From Echinarachnius parma (lineage: Eukaryota; Echinodermata; Echinoidea; Clypeasteroida; Echinarachniidae): DNA of 64,000 nt. The notes beneath the pieces were generated by a model that did no database searches, was not told the origin of the DNA, and saw only the letters and a list, made by a program, of their open reading frames with translations. The stretch spans positions 51,001-115,000 of the forward strand of contig JBAMJV010003090.1 of the NCBI GenBank assembly GCA_037951105.1, read 5' to 3'. How positions within the stretch are numbered: the stretch's first letter is position 1; each line of letters opens with the position of its first letter. Position numbers and translations under genes: made by a program. Below, piece by piece: positions 1-10,865 of this stretch.

Positions 1-518
1 GTTGCATAGACCTAATTCCCATTTCATCATGTTATAATTGTTTGTAAAATCAATGAACATCAAAACTTTGTTCCATACACTCAAAGTAAGAAATATAAAG
101 AAATAAAACAATGCTTAAAAGAATCAAGGCAGTATAATTGTAAAATAAATATGGAAAATCAAGAATCTGTGATTCTTGGAGCAAAGCTTGTATCGCAGCT
201 CCAGTGGATGTGACTGTTGACAAATCTTCCGATGTGGAAATGATTTATATTTTCCATTAGATATACAGTGTGACCATACACATTACAGGGCTCTCCTAAA
301 TATATTTTTGGTCAAGCCCATTTGGGAAAGTAATCAAGAAAAGGCTAGTCTGTAATGAAATGCTACTAGCCTGAAAAGGGTACATTTATAGACTAAGAAC
401 ATTAATTGTGTCATTGTTAAAAAAACACTAAATACTAAGTGATGATTGACAAAAGAAAGCCGTGAGAAATAAAATAAATAAAAGAGACACAACTTAACAG
501 AGACCACAAGTATCTCAC
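1..518. other. CCDC148 intron, nothing recognised
   Basis: AT-rich sequence downstream (in the minus direction) of the donor at 518-517. I see no exon, repeat unit or RNA here. The remaining CCDC148 C-terminal exons are not in this stretch. Confidence 0.5.
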
Positions 519-637
519 CTCTCTTTATCATGCTCAGCCTGAACCGCCATAGCTTGCCTCAGCTCTGCAAGCCGTTCTCTCTTCTTGTCTTCCTCTGCTT
601 CATGCTCCTGGTGGAGACGCTCCTTGTACGAATGGAT
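519..637 (-). CDS. CCDC148: CCDC148 exon 9 (coiled coil)
   Basis: 119 nt, codons 443-481 plus two bases. The acceptor is AACAG at 642-638 and the donor GTGAGA follows 519. It encodes a charged helix including EHEAEEDKKRERLAELRQ, which matches the HEDEERARRLEALRKQ region of the human protein. Three truncated copies lie at 766-1135. Confidence 0.85.
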
Positions 638-3600
638 CTGTTAATTCAATGAAAACATTATTACTATCATCGTTGTCATCATCATCATCATCATCATCAT
701 CATCACCGTTGTCATCGTCATCATCATCATCAACATCGTCATCATCATCATCATCATCTCCATCAACTCAGTCTGCAAGCCGTTCTCTCTTCTTGTCTTC
801 CTCTGCGTCATGCTCCTGGTGGATACGTTCCTTGTAGGAATGGATCTGATAATTCATTCAAAACATTTATACTATCATCATTATCATCGTCATTGTCATC
901 AACATTAACATCAACTCATCCTGCAAGCCGTTATATTTTCTTGTCTTCCTGCGCTTCATGCTCCTGCATTATTATTATCATCATTGTCATCTTTATCATC
1001 ATCATCATCATCAACATCGTCATCATCATCATCATCTCCATCAACTCAGTCTGCAAGCCGTTCTCTCTTCTTGTCTTCCTCTGCGTCATGCTCCTGGTGG
1101 ATACGTTCCTTGTAGGAATAGATCTGATAATTCAATCAAAACATTATCACTATCATCATTGTCGTCATCATCATTAGCAATGCCATTATCATTAATGTAT
1201 TATCCTACAACATCCTGCCACTAGCAGGCAAATTTTTAGCACTACATTTCTACTACACTTATTTCTTTCTGTACTTTCTTTTGTCTCGTAGCCTGAACTT
1301 TAATATCACAGTCTGCTCCCACAAAACACATAAAACAAAAATAAAGATAAAGAAATTAACAAAATTAAGAAAAAACTTACCTTCTCCTTGTCAGCATTCC
1401 TTCTCTTCTCTTTGTACATCCTTCAGTCTTGCTGTCTCAAATATATTCACTACAGTATTATACTATGCTCCCTAAACACACAGGCCCCACAAGGACATGA
1501 ACAGAAAAGAAAACACAAGATAGACAGAACAGAGTAACTCACCTTTTCCTTCTCAACATTCCTCCTCTTGTCTTCCTTCTGTCTCTCTAGCTCCAGTTCT
1601 TTCTGTACGTCCTTCAGTCTGGCTGCCTCAAATGTATTCACTACAATATTTATACTATGCTCCCTAAACACACAGGCCCCAAAAAGACATTGACTGGAAA
1701 CAAGACACAAGAAAGACAGAAGAGAGTAGCTAGCTCACCTTTTCCTTTTCAACATTCCTCCTCTTGTCTTCCTTCTGTCTCTCCAGCTCCAGTTCTTTCT
1801 GTACGTTCCTCAATCTGGCTGCCTCCAGGTCTGCCTCTATCCTCATAGCCTCCATCTTCTGCTCCCGCCATAACTCCACCTGTTCAAACAAGGGGGAAAA
1901 TGATTGCATATGTTACATGTACATGAAAGAACATAATAAAAGTTGGACATACACAGACAAAAACATGTGAATGCACAATAATTCATTTCTAGTTCACATT
2001 GGTTTTGTTTTATGTATATATCTTAATGTTCAATTATATCTTCTTCTTTTCTTTTTTTTTGGGGGGGGGGGGGGAGGGGGGGGGGGGGTAGGGGGAGGGG
2101 GGCAAATCTTCTTTTTAAAAATCTTGATTAAACAAAATTAAGGGGCTTCAGGGACGAGCACCGTACGAGGGTTTTCTATAGCTCAGTCGGTAGAGCACCG
2201 GTCTAGCAATCCGGAGGTCTCGGGTTCGAATCCCGATGGAATCCCATTTTCTTTGCCCTTTTTTAATCACAATATATTTCTGGTCAGTTTCTCTATATGT
2301 TTGAATTAATTTGTTTTAATCTTGTCAAAATCCATTTATGTACATGGAATAAATTTGTCCAACTCAGTGACTATACCAGGAGCAGTTCATATATTTCTTC
2401 TCAATCAAACCTTTTGATGCAGCTGTTGACAGATCTCCTCCTGTTTGTTTTTGTTGATAGCAGCTACCTCCTCTAGCTCTGAGGCGAGGCAGGCATCGGC
2501 AAAGATGGCGGCTGCCTTCTCGTAGAGCTCTTGTTTGTCCCTTGCCCAGCAGTCCACCAGAGTCCGACGTAACCGTGTGTAGTAGTGATGCTTGATCGTC
2601 CAGTTCTCATGATCAACCTGTAAATAAATAATAGAGCAGATAAAGGTAAAATTTCATAGAAATCATTCCAATTTTAATACAATTAGGTACAAACTTGGTA
2701 TGCAACCCAACTTGGGGATACTAAGCTTTTCAGAAAAAAACACTTAGACAAGCAAAAATCCAACATGGCAGCCATTTTCCAAGATAATAGTTGTGCTTGA
2801 TCGTCCAGTTCTCATGTTTAACCTGAAAATAAACAAGGATAGATCCAACAAGATACTTTGAATAAATAATGAAATTAGAGAAAAAATAGAAAGTGTCAAA
2901 ATGCAGACGTAGCCGTGTGTAGTAATGGTGCTTGATTGGCAATTTATCATTTGCAACCTGCAGATAAACAGAATGATAAATTAAACATGGTTTTAAAATA
3001 AAATGTTTCCAGTTGTTGCATTAAATTTAAAACACCCGGCATTTATCCTCCATGGCACAGCCAATCTAAATGGAGAATTAACGCTGCTGCCATAGTCGTT
3101 GCCGTAATTATAGACATTTATAAAAAGTGGACAGTTTATAAGAGACTTAACTTGATTTCTTTTGAAACAGCTAGTTTGCATATACTATCAATGTATAGCA
3201 GTCTCCTGATTGGATGTCTCTTGGATACATAAGCCCAATGGGCTAATAACACATTAGATCATTCTAGATTAGAGTCTGTTTGCATAAATAATACATTTTT
3301 TTTAAATCAAAAAAGTTAAGTCTTTCCCGTGCCAATTTTGTCACATAAGGCGGCGCCCATCTCTGATTCATTAGCCCTAGTTAGGCCACACGTTTACTAA
3401 ATGTAGCGAAAGCTACACAAGGGGGCCAGTCCTCTGGTAACTCGTGTGATTAACGTTCCCTTTTCCATACTACGAATGCTGAGCGCCTGGCTAGAAGGCA
3501 GAATTAAGGTACCATTTTTAACATTCTTTGGTATGACCCTGTATGGGTTTGAACCCGGGACCTCCCGTGCATGAGGCGGACACTGTTTGAAAAAAGATTT

Positions 3601-6600
3601 TGAAAATAAGTAGAGGTTTAATTACCAGTTCTGATCGTGGTTTCTTAGGGAACTGTTTCCTGAGTCTGTCGATGTACAGCATTCTTCTGTTCTTCATATC
3701 CCTTGGGTACATGGCCACAATGTTCTCGTAGGTCAAGTGGTCATCTCGCGTCCAGCTTCCGTATGGATGTCTAAAATAAAATGAGTTGTAAATTTATGAG
3801 TTGTAAATTTATGTTGATTGGACAGAGAAATAATAGTTACTTACAAGGCAAAAGCATGCAAAGAAAGAATATTCTTTGTAATACTTCTCTAATACAGTGG
3901 AACCTCGTTATAAAGAGGACGGATATAACAAAACCATCTTATAACAAGGTAATTTTGCTGGTCCCCGCTCTTTAAATTGCTTTGTTTTTTTACCCTGAAA
4001 TAATGAGAAACCTGATATAACAAGGTAATATCCATGGTCCCAAGGACCTCATTATAATGAGGTTCCACTGTATAATATTCAGATTCAATGTTCCAAATGG
4101 ATGCTCTAACATGAAATGAGGTGTAAACATTTAATTGAAATAGGATTGAGAATAGTTACTTGCAAGCCCAAGGCATGCAAATAATTAACCTTCTGTTAAT
4201 ACTACTACTAAAAGTAATACTACTATTGATCTAACATTGTTCTACACAGAACATATTTGTGTGTAACTAATACCAAAGCTTCTAACACACTAATACTCAT
4301 CTCATTGTAACACATTATAACCAACCCCCCCCCCCCCCCCACCACCACAGTTAACCATTTCGCATACCAATTGACTTACATATAAGCATGTCTTTGTGCC
4401 TCCTATCCAGGTCTCTCAGTCTGTCCAGGTATCTCTCATCTAGAGACACAAATTCCCAGAGTACGGCATCCCTCAGAGTGATGTCAGGGCATTCCATCAA
4501 CCTCATCCCGCCTCTTACACATCATCAACAACCCCCTGCTCTAACACCATTACTCCTCCCGTTGTAACACATTATAACTCTAGCTCCTCCACTACAGTTA
4601 ACTATTGCGCATGCCAATTAACTCACATAAGCATGTCTTTGTGCCTCCTATCCAGGTCTCTCAGTCTGTCCAGGTATCTCTCATCTAGAGACACAAACTC
4701 CCCGAGGACGGCATCCCTCAGAGTGATGTCAGGGCATTCCAGGACCTCAGCCTCCATGGGGATACCTTCCATCACTTGCTTCTCTGTTCCTGCAAATTAA
4801 AGGAGGGTTGATGTGCACAAAAGTAGATAAAACCATGTTTTTTTTACCGATTCCAGAGAATTTGACAACTCATTTATCATGTGAGAAATATTACACACCT
4901 ACACAGGTATAGAAACAAAAGCTAAAGTTTGTCTCTTTCTCATCTAGGGAGTGATGTCAGGGCATTCCAAGACCTCAGCCTCCATAGAGATACCCTCCAT
5001 AACCTGCTTCTCTGTGCCTACAAATGAAAGGAGGGTTGATGTGCAAAAACAGATAAAACCATGATTGTTACCAATTCCAGATAATTTGACAACTCATTTA
5101 TCATATGAGAAATGACACCTACACAGGTATAAAAACAAAAGGTACAGTTTGTCTCTTTCTCAGCTAGAGAATGATGTCTGGGCATTCCAGGACCTCAGAC
5201 TCCATGGGGATACCCTCCATGACTTGCTTCTCTGTGCCTACAAAGAAAGGAGGGTTGATGTGCAAAAAACAGATAAAACCATGTTTTTTACCAATTCGAG
5301 ATAATTATCAAGCCTGCTAAAAATACAATAAAAACAATACAAAAATGTGTGATACTATTTATTCATATATTCAATAATACCCCTTGCATATTATATTAAC
5401 TCTTCAAATCTACAACACAACATTGTAAAGTGACTTGAATTTGACAGGCACAAACTCCCCAATGACTGCATCCCTTACGAGTGATGTCAGGGCATTCGAG
5501 CACCTCAGCCTCCATGGGGATACCTTCCATCACCTGCTTCTCTCTGCCTACAAATGTGGGGTTTTTGTGCAAAAACAGATACAACCATGTTTTTTTACCA
5601 ATTCGTGATAATCGTGATCAATCCACTGAAAAACAATAAAAACAATACAAAAATGTGTGATGTACAAAAATGCTTGGCGGAATGCAATTATTCCTGTTTT
5701 TCCTGCAATAACACAGGCCTAGCATGGCGAGCGTGTGGGCAAATTTGTTTGGACAGTCCGCACAGACGTCATAATTCGCGAAGCATGTCGGGTAGTTACA
5801 CAAACATGGCCGTTCCCATCATCTTTTGCCGCCGTAAAAATTAGTAAAATTTGGGTATGTTCACAGAAGGATTTCATGGGATCAAAGTCATGTATCAAAT
5901 TAAATGTCTGTTCACCCTCTAAATGATTATAGTAGCCGAAAGCCATAGTTTCATTGTCCTTTAATGGATCACTTAAAAAAATGACTCTTACCTAGACTGA
6001 TACCCTGCAGGAATCCCGACTCCAGCTCACTCTCCAAAGCCCACTGTTCATTCTCCAGCTGCTTCATCACTTCAGCTTGTTGCTGCTTGACATTCTCAAT
6101 CACATCGCAGATCTCTGCGTGCTGAGCCTCGAGCTCATAATCACCTCGTTGAGCTTTGGTCTTGTTCCTGGCCAGCCAGATTTTCAGATCATCCTGAGAA
6201 AAAATGAAAAACATTAATGCGTTGCTGTAGTTGTTTGAAATTTTCAATCACATCGCAGATCTCTATGTGCAGTGCCTCGAGTTCATAATTGCTTTGTTGA
6301 GCTGTGTTTTGTCCCTGGCCAACCAGATTTTCAGATCATCCTGAGAAAAGACGTTCAAAAGATCGAAAACATGGTAAATTCTGTGAAAAAAAGGAAAAGC
6401 CATTAATGGTTGCCGTTGATGACATTTTCAATCACATCGCAGATCTCTGCGTGCTGTGCCTCGAGTTCATAATTGCTTTATTAAACTTTGTTTTGTCCCT
6501 GGCCAACCAGATTTTCAGATCATCCTTGGAAAAGACATTGAAAGGATTCATTGGTCAATTCTGTGTAAACAAAATGAAACGCCATTAATGGTTGCTGTTC

Positions 6601-9600
6601 TTTGACATTTGCAATTATATTTTAAATCTCTATGTGCTGTGCCTCAGGATCATAATTGCCTCCTGAGAAAAGACATTGAAAGGATAGAAAACATGGTACA
6701 CTCTGTGAAAAAGACCTGAAAAGCTTCAATTATATCGCAGAGTATCTGCGTGCTGTGCCCGCGGCTAGTATGCTCCCCGGGGAGTTGAGCATGTTGACAA
6801 GGTAATTATGCGGGTCTGAGCTGTACCAAATGACCAGGGATAATAATAAGCGGTTAGAGGCTGTTCTGGATTGATTAGGCGCTATTGATCTATTATTACT
6901 AGTATTACCTTAAGAGCCCAGACAGGATCTGCGCTGGCTTTCTTGAACCGCTCCAACTCGTCATCTAGCTGCATCTTATAATCCTCAGCCTCCAGCATGA
7001 ACATGGCGATAGATGAGGCCTCCGACGAGCCTTGCATGAACCCCCTCTCTTGGTCACCCTCCCTCCGATGCCGCTCTCCGTCCAGCTTTGTTAGCTCTCG
7101 CTGCCACACGGTGCGGTGCTGCTTCAGAAGAGTGTTCTCTTTACTTGCTTTGGAGAATTCCTGAAGAAAATAATAATAGTAGGGTTAATAATAGTGTAAA
7201 GCGCTTTATAGAGATGATATTGTATCATATTAGGCACTATATAAATCATACATAAATCATATTATTTAAAACAAACAAGGATAAAGAATAAGAAATGCAA
7301 GTAAGTATTAAATGAAAGAGAAATCATGGAACATGTTACAAGTGGATAATTTAGGAGCATTTTTTAAAATCAGTTTAGAACTGCCATGTATATAATGTAA
7401 ATTAGATACAGTTAACCCGTTGCTTACGGGAACCTGGTGGGCTATGTACAAAGTCTATGGGGATTTGAGAATTTTGTAGTGAATGGGTTAAAAAGCACAG
7501 AACTAAGATACTTTCATAAAACAAGCCCCTCTTCTCCAAGCTGATCATTGAAACTTCATTGTTTTTAAACAAATTAAATGGCCTTGGCTCAGAAACTGGT
7601 AAAAAAAGGTTCCCATTTTTTAACAGGCCTCATGCAAACCTATAAACAATAGTTTTCAGGGTCAACAGGTTAAAGACTGAATTAAGAAGCCAAAGCTGTT
7701 TATGTATAATGGTCCATGGGGATGTTTCACAAAGAGTCAAAGTTGAACTTAACTCCAAGTTGGACCTAACTATTATGGAAAGCTGTTATTTCTTTTTGTA
7801 CAATTGTTGAAATAGTTTTTTGAAACGGCATTCATTTTGATAAAAAATAGTTATATTCAATTTGTTATCATCAAAGGGCCTTGAAATCATAGGCCTATAC
7901 ATTTTTGTTAAAAGGCTCAAATACTTGTATTTTGTTGATTTTCAATGTTTTCTTCCAGGGCTATACATGGCTTTCCATAATTGTTAGATCCAACTTAGAG
8001 TTAAAGGGATAGTTCAGTTTTGGTCTAACTGAAATTTAGTAACCAAAACCTGCGCCATTACGGTACAAATGAATAGTTATAACTCCACCATTCTCGAAAG
8101 ATACATGTATTCACAATTACAAACGTAAAATCAAGTTAAAAAATGGTTTGCATTAAAAAAGAGCAGTTACAACTCAAGAGGACGCTCTCTAAAAACTCAT
8201 CGGTTTCAACCATGTTCATACAAAATTGTGCATGTGATTTTTTGTTAAAATAATTATCAACAACTATTTAAAAACCTCTATTGAAATTTTTTGAAAGAAG
8301 TGTATAAATTTATAAGCATTTTATGTAAATTAAAAAAAAAAGTCAAGATATCGTCTGGCCAGACGATATATAAAAATAAAATATTTTGAAATCAAATTTT
8401 AGAACTATGAGAGCATTCGAAAGGGAATGATTCTCATTTCACATGTTTTATGCAATGAACTTTCAAATGGAATTAAAACCAACCAATTTGGTGTCAAGGG
8501 GCATTTCGGGAAGTACCAATACTCAAGTGTACCTTTAAATTAAATCTTTTAGAATCTTTGTGAAACACCCCCCATATATTTTGGACATGCTACCTTTAAC
8601 TTGTTCATCTTGAGCAGTGAGCGGTTGCCGGTGATGCGGCGCTCCAGCGCTTGTGTTTTGAGCTGCTCATAATCTGCTGTCTTGTAGCGAGTGCTGCCAA
8701 GACCACCTTTCATCCGAACAAGGAGCTTATCTGAAGAGTATTTAAACAAATACATAATAGAGATGAGCTTAATATATACAGTCAAAGATGTGTATAGTGA
8801 CCACCCAGGGAAAACAAGAAAAGTGGCTACTGTAGACAAGTGACCTTGATAGGCAGATTCCATAACCTTTCTTTTCTGTAGGGGATCACTTTTGGTGGCC
8901 ACTATAGGCAGGTTGGCCGTTATAAACAGGTGGCCATTGAGTCAGGTTTAACTGTAACTGCAATATAGCAGCATTGATGAACAAAAAACCAACTTATTTT
9001 AATCTGATGACATTACTACTTTCACATCTTATGAAGAAAGCAGAGAAGTTTAAATGAGCATTTCAGTATTCTCGCACTTAAAATCCGTATTTTGCTGAGG
9101 AAACCAGTATTTTTGCATGCGGCAAAACTATGTTGAAAAACTTTATATTTTCATTAGTGCAAAACATCCTGCCTATGCTAAAAAAGTTTGTTTATATTCA
9201 TTTCTGTTATATTTAAAATGTGTATCTTTAGAAATAGTTTATCAGGATTCAACGTAATATTTGTTGCCATTTTCCCACCGTTACTATTTTTAAAAAACAC
9301 TATTTATTGCTTAAAAATTGTACTGCCGTCATGCCAATCTTTATTTGAAGGGATATATATAGCAACCCTCGAAATTAGCATAGGCCCGATGGCCCGGGGC
9401 CACTAAAAATTGCCGCCGGGCCAGTAAAAAAAATATTTGGTGGCCCGACTGGGCCAGCAAAAAAAAAAAAAAAAAAATAATGTTTTTTTTTTTTTGGCAG
9501 ATACCCAGTAGTCATGTTTAGTCCTGGCATGACAAGAGCTTGCTTTTAAAAGTAGCATTCTTCAAGTTATACTCTTTTCTCACACACAAAATATTGGTTA

Positions 9601-10865
9601 GTTAAAAAGTTGCAAGTAAATTGAGCAAGTTATACTGCTGCTAATGAATATATTATTCATACATTCTTGAGCAGCCATACTCATTTTGTAACCAGTTGTT
9701 GCTAACAAAAATTTCATATTAAAAATCGTTATTAGTAATTTCAGTTATTTGCTTATTTTGCATATCTAATGACATCATAAAATGCTGCTCATGAGTATTC
9801 ATATATTACTACTCAATGTACAACTACCCAATAAATGTGCAATTTTTGTACTACATGTAACCACTAATTTTTTACGTGAGAAAATGTTTATGTTGATGAA
9901 TGCTAGACCACAATGAATAAAAAGACATGCCGTAAATAGTCATTAATGACTGCGTCGCCATTAAAGCTTAAATAAAAAAAAGAAAAAAGACATGACACAC
10001 ACATATTCATATTAATTCATGTTTATTTAATTCATCTTACAATGAAACAAACGGGAATGAAAAACGTATTGCCTAGTACCCTGAAACTATCATTGTATTA
10101 ATTTTTCTTTTGTTTTTCCTTATTTTTTTCGGGCCAGTAGATTTTGGTGTCGGGCCACCAAATTTGGAAAAATACTAATTTTACTGGCCCGACCGGGCCA
10201 CCAGTAAAAAAAGTTAATTTCGAGCATATAGTAACATCGTCAAAATCCAAAAAAAATACTCAGAACTCAAATTAGTCATTATCATCATGCCTCCTAACAA
10301 TATTAGTATTAGGATTAAAGTAATTATGAAGTGATTTCCGAGTGGGGAACCCAAAATATTTTTGTGAGGAGTCCAGAACGGGTTAAGGAAAAAACAAAAA
10401 AATGTGAGAATTTAACTTGTTTGCCTTGTGTCCTAGTCAAGCAAGTAAAAACAAGATTGTTCACATTCCAGTGGCCTTAAACATTGATCTGGTGGCCCCA
10501 AACAAAGAAAAACAATACAAAACTCTGTAATACTCGGTTGCCAAATCCGGCCAGTGAAATTATGCTTTAATGAAATAAGGTGGCCCAAAGCTACTTATAA
10601 GTAGCACCGATGCCAGTGAGCCTGTCAGGATTTTGTCCGTAATGGTTCCAGACAAAAGCAACCTAGGAAAGGATGCGGCAACTGCTCTAAGTGATCCTAA
10701 CTTTCGATAGAAGTCCCAGAACTTTTCCCCCCTGAAATGAAAATATTTTGGCAATCGCTTCTAGAGTTGGTTAAAAGGTTACTGACCTGCTTCATCGGGG
10801 CGGCCTGTCTCCTTTGCCCCAGTCCTGTGCTGCGTGAGAAATGCTTTGTAGTCTCTCCCCGTCAT
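519..10865 (-). CDS. CCDC148: CCDC148, coiled-coil domain protein (nine exons, C-terminus off window)
   Basis: Joined exons in coding order are 10865-10787, 8730-8594, 7160-6909, 6193-5992, 4789-4627, 3770-3626, 2617-2411, 1879-1739 and 637-519. All have GT/AG borders and the phases chain 1,0,0,1,2,0,0,0,2, giving 481 codons. Three stretches resemble human CCDC148 as I remember it: TADYEQL near the N-terminus, the ECPDITL/DERYLDRL segment, and YPRDMKNRRMLYIDRLRKQF in the middle. The rest is Glu/Lys/Arg-rich coiled coil. Human CCDC148 is about 590 residues, so roughly the last 70-100 residues should lie left of position 1. Its molecular function is poorly known and I infer none. Five of the nine exons have partial copies beside them. 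A coiled-coil exon may be missing between the last two, because the human protein is longer there. Confidence 0.9.
649..1180. repeat. ATC/ATG microsatellites alternating with three partial copies of CCDC148 exon 9
   Basis: Runs of TCA/ATC trinucleotides (about 665-765, 980-1045 and 1148-1170) alternate with copies of the acceptor half of exon 9. Copies at 770-847 and 1047-1130 keep the ATTATCAG acceptor. The copy at about 919-966 lost it. All three break after the codons for ERLA, where the real exon continues, so none can replace it. Confidence 0.8.
1381..1445 (-). pseudogene. Broken donor-side copy of CCDC148 exon 8
   Basis: Similar to the 3' half of exon 1739-1879 and keeps a consensus donor (GTAAGT) at 1380. 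An internal deletion shifts the frame and gives a TGA in the frame of the parent exon. It is probably not coding. Confidence 0.65.
1543..1626 (-). pseudogene. In-frame partial copy of CCDC148 exon 8, possible alternative exon
   Basis: 84 nt closely matching the 3' part of exon 1739-1879, with an intact GTGAGT donor and no stop. If the weak acceptor TTTGAG were used, it would add 28 in-frame coiled-coil codons (LELERQKEDKRRN). The sequence upstream is not pyrimidine-rich, so use as an exon is doubtful. Confidence 0.5.
1739..1879 (-). CDS. CCDC148: CCDC148 exon 8 (coiled coil)
   Basis: 141 nt, codons 396-442, phase 0 on both sides. The acceptor is TTTGAACAG and the donor GTGAGC. It encodes an uninterrupted charged helix starting VELWREQKMEAMR. 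Two donor-side copies follow it at 1543-1626 and 1381-1445. Confidence 0.85.
2046..2102. repeat. Poly-T then poly-G tract
   Basis: About ten T followed by about 50 mostly G bases, inside a CCDC148 intron. Low-complexity tract with no function visible. Confidence 0.9.
2140..2310 (+). mobile_element. tRNA-derived SINE with tRNA-Ala-like head
   Basis: A tRNA-like head at 2172-2241 has a good D arm (GCTCAGTCGGTAGAGC, the A box), an anticodon loop with AGC, and an ideal T arm (GGTTCGAATCC, the B box). Its acceptor ends do not pair, so it is not a working tRNA. A related tail (CTTTGC... TTTCTGGTCAGTTTCTCT) follows. Copies recur at 39411-39480 (minus) and 39528-40160 (plus, interrupted), which marks it as a SINE family. 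Confidence 0.75.
2411..2617 (-). CDS. CCDC148: CCDC148 exon 7
   Basis: 207 nt, codons 327-395, phase 0/0. The acceptor is ATTTACAG and the donor GTTTGA. It encodes VDHENWTIKHHYYTRLRRTL and then a helix ending QLHQK, matching the human segment with acidic/aromatic residues before a Lys-rich helix. Acceptor-side copies lie at 2783-2825 and 2899-2960. Confidence 0.88.
2783..2960 (-). pseudogene. Two acceptor-side fragments of CCDC148 exon 7
   Basis: About 2783-2825 and 2899-2960 repeat the first 40-60 bases of exon 7 (reverse complement includes CTGGACGATCAAGC). Each ends at a diverged acceptor. Both are too short and too diverged to be exons. Confidence 0.7.
3626..3770 (-). CDS. CCDC148: CCDC148 exon 6
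   Basis: 145 nt, codons 278-326. Begins with one base completing the split codon ATA. The acceptor is TTATTTTAG and the donor GTAATT. Encodes HPYGSWTRDDH, then YPRDMKNRRMLYIDRL and KKPRSEL, the most recognisable CCDC148 segment (human: YPGDL followed by RRTLYLDML). Confidence 0.92.
3894..4072. mobile_element. Short palindromic MITE (GGAACCTC ends)
   Basis: Inverted ends CAGTGGAACCTCGTTATAA and TTATAATGAGGTTCCACTG enclose about 140 bp. A diverged relative is at 44339-44553. It has no coding capacity. The target duplication is not clear. Confidence 0.7.
4325..4342. repeat. Poly-C tract
   Basis: Run of about 18 C bases, one of many in this window. Confidence 0.9.
4388..4495 (-). pseudogene. 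Donor-side copy of CCDC148 exon 5
   Basis: Repeats the 3' two thirds of exon 4627-4789 with a GTAAGT donor. It has two extra bases before the donor, so splicing to exon 6 would shift the frame into an early TGA. It also lacks the acceptor. It therefore cannot stand in for the parent exon. Confidence 0.75.
4627..4789 (-). CDS. CCDC148: CCDC148 exon 5
   Basis: 163 nt, codons 224-277, phase 1 in and 2 out. The acceptor is AATTTGCAG and the donor GTGAGT. Encodes EKQVMEGIPMEAEVLECPDI and then EFVSLDERYLDRLRDLD, matching the human LECPYPDL...SEFYKF region. This is the only one of five local copies with both splice sites and the correct frame. Confidence 0.9.
4946..5552 (-). pseudogene. Three acceptor-side copies of CCDC148 exon 5
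   Basis: Copies at about 4946-5020, 5167-5245 and 5443-5552 each keep the AG acceptor and the codons for EKQVMEGIP...EAEV, with matching intron flank (GGTTGATGTGCAAAAACAGA). The two shorter ones stop near the ECPDI codons. The longest has a one-base insertion after ITR that breaks the frame. The repeat unit is about 220-310 bp. Confidence 0.8.
5992..6193 (-). CDS. CCDC148: CCDC148 exon 4
   Basis: 202 nt, codons 157-223 plus one base. The acceptor is TTTTCTCAG and the donor GTAAGA. Encodes DDLKIWLARNKTKAQRGDYE and a helix ending ESGFLQGISL. Acceptor-side copies run from 6244 to about 6760. Confidence 0.85.
6244..6760 (-). pseudogene. Tandem acceptor-side copies of CCDC148 exon 4
   Basis: Copies at about 6244-6350, 6427-6530, 6603-6672 and a remnant at 6726-6760 repeat the first ~100 bases of exon 4 and its TCTCAG acceptor (reverse of ATCATCCTGAGAAAA). 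They become more diverged with distance. None has a donor. Confidence 0.78.
6909..7160 (-). CDS. CCDC148: CCDC148 exon 3
   Basis: 252 nt, codons 73-156, phase 0/0. The acceptor is TTTTCTTCAG and the donor GTAATA. Encodes EFSKASKENTLLKQHRTVWQ then RELTKLDGERHRREG, matching human LSKEQTLIKQHKQVWW. No local copy seen. Confidence 0.9.
7718..8573. mobile_element. Palindromic MITE family A, split by a TTAA element
   Basis: Left arm (GATGTTTCACAAAG ... CAACTTAGAG) and right arm (GAATCTTTGTGAAACACCCC) are the ends of a ~320-bp inverted-repeat element. It recurs at 23345-23673, 43533-43846, 45979-46298 and 60538-60841. This copy is interrupted at 8005-8534 by another element. Confidence 0.8.
8005..8534. 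mobile_element. TTAA-duplication MITE nested in family A
   Basis: Begins AGGGATAGTTCAG and ends GTGTACCT, flanked on both sides by TTAA (8001-8004 and 8535-8538). TTAA duplication and AGGG/CCT ends are typical of piggyBac-type non-autonomous elements. A reverse-oriented relative lies at about 59370-59883. Confidence 0.75.
8594..8730 (-). CDS. CCDC148: CCDC148 exon 2
   Basis: 137 nt, codons 27-72. Starts with two bases completing a split Asp codon. The acceptor is ACTCTTCAG and the donor GTAGCA. Encodes DKLLVRMKGG then YKTADYEQLKTQALERR, matching human KYKPVDYQQLRA. Confidence 0.9.
8778..8954. mobile_element. Palindromic MITE family C
   Basis: Inverted ends ACAGTCAAA...TGTGTATAGTGACCACC and CAGGTTTAACTGT. 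Better preserved copies lie at 21187-21374 and 39089-39246, a worn one at 30345-30495 and an end fragment at 42607-42665. Confidence 0.75.
9368..10226. mobile_element. Inverted-repeat element E (GGGCCAC/GGGCCAG ends)
   Basis: About 860 bp starting CTCGAAATTAGCATAGGCCC and ending GTTAATTTCGAGCA. Subterminal repeats of GGGCCAC and GGGCCAG occur near both ends, with poly-A/T inside. A second copy (17018-20180) is split by a 2.2-kb insertion. It contains no open frame of note. Confidence 0.75.
10425..10620. repeat. Dispersed GTGGCCC-rich repeat
   Basis: Shares AAGCAAGTAAAAACAAGATTG..., GGCCAGTGAAAT and TGGCCCAAAGC motifs with 23200-23345 and 23674-23740. A dispersed repeat of unknown class. Confidence 0.5.
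10787..10865 (-). CDS. CCDC148: CCDC148 exon 1 with likely start codon
   Basis: 79 nt, 26 codons plus one base. The donor is GTCAGT. The ATG at 10865-10863 opens MTGRDYKAFLTQHRTGAKE. An in-frame TAA lies 60 bases upstream and no convincing acceptor intervenes, so this ATG is the natural start. Human CCDC148 has an unrelated N-terminus, so the start is inferred from frame and phase only. Confidence 0.75.

Noticed and set aside
649-1224. Ser-rich and His/Ile-rich open frames on the plus strand
   Set aside because: Translation of ATC microsatellites between exon 9 copies of CCDC148.
2172-2241. Functional tRNA-Ala (AGC)
   Set aside because: The D and T arms are good but the acceptor stem does not pair. 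Copies with a shared tail at 39.4-40.2 kb show a SINE family.
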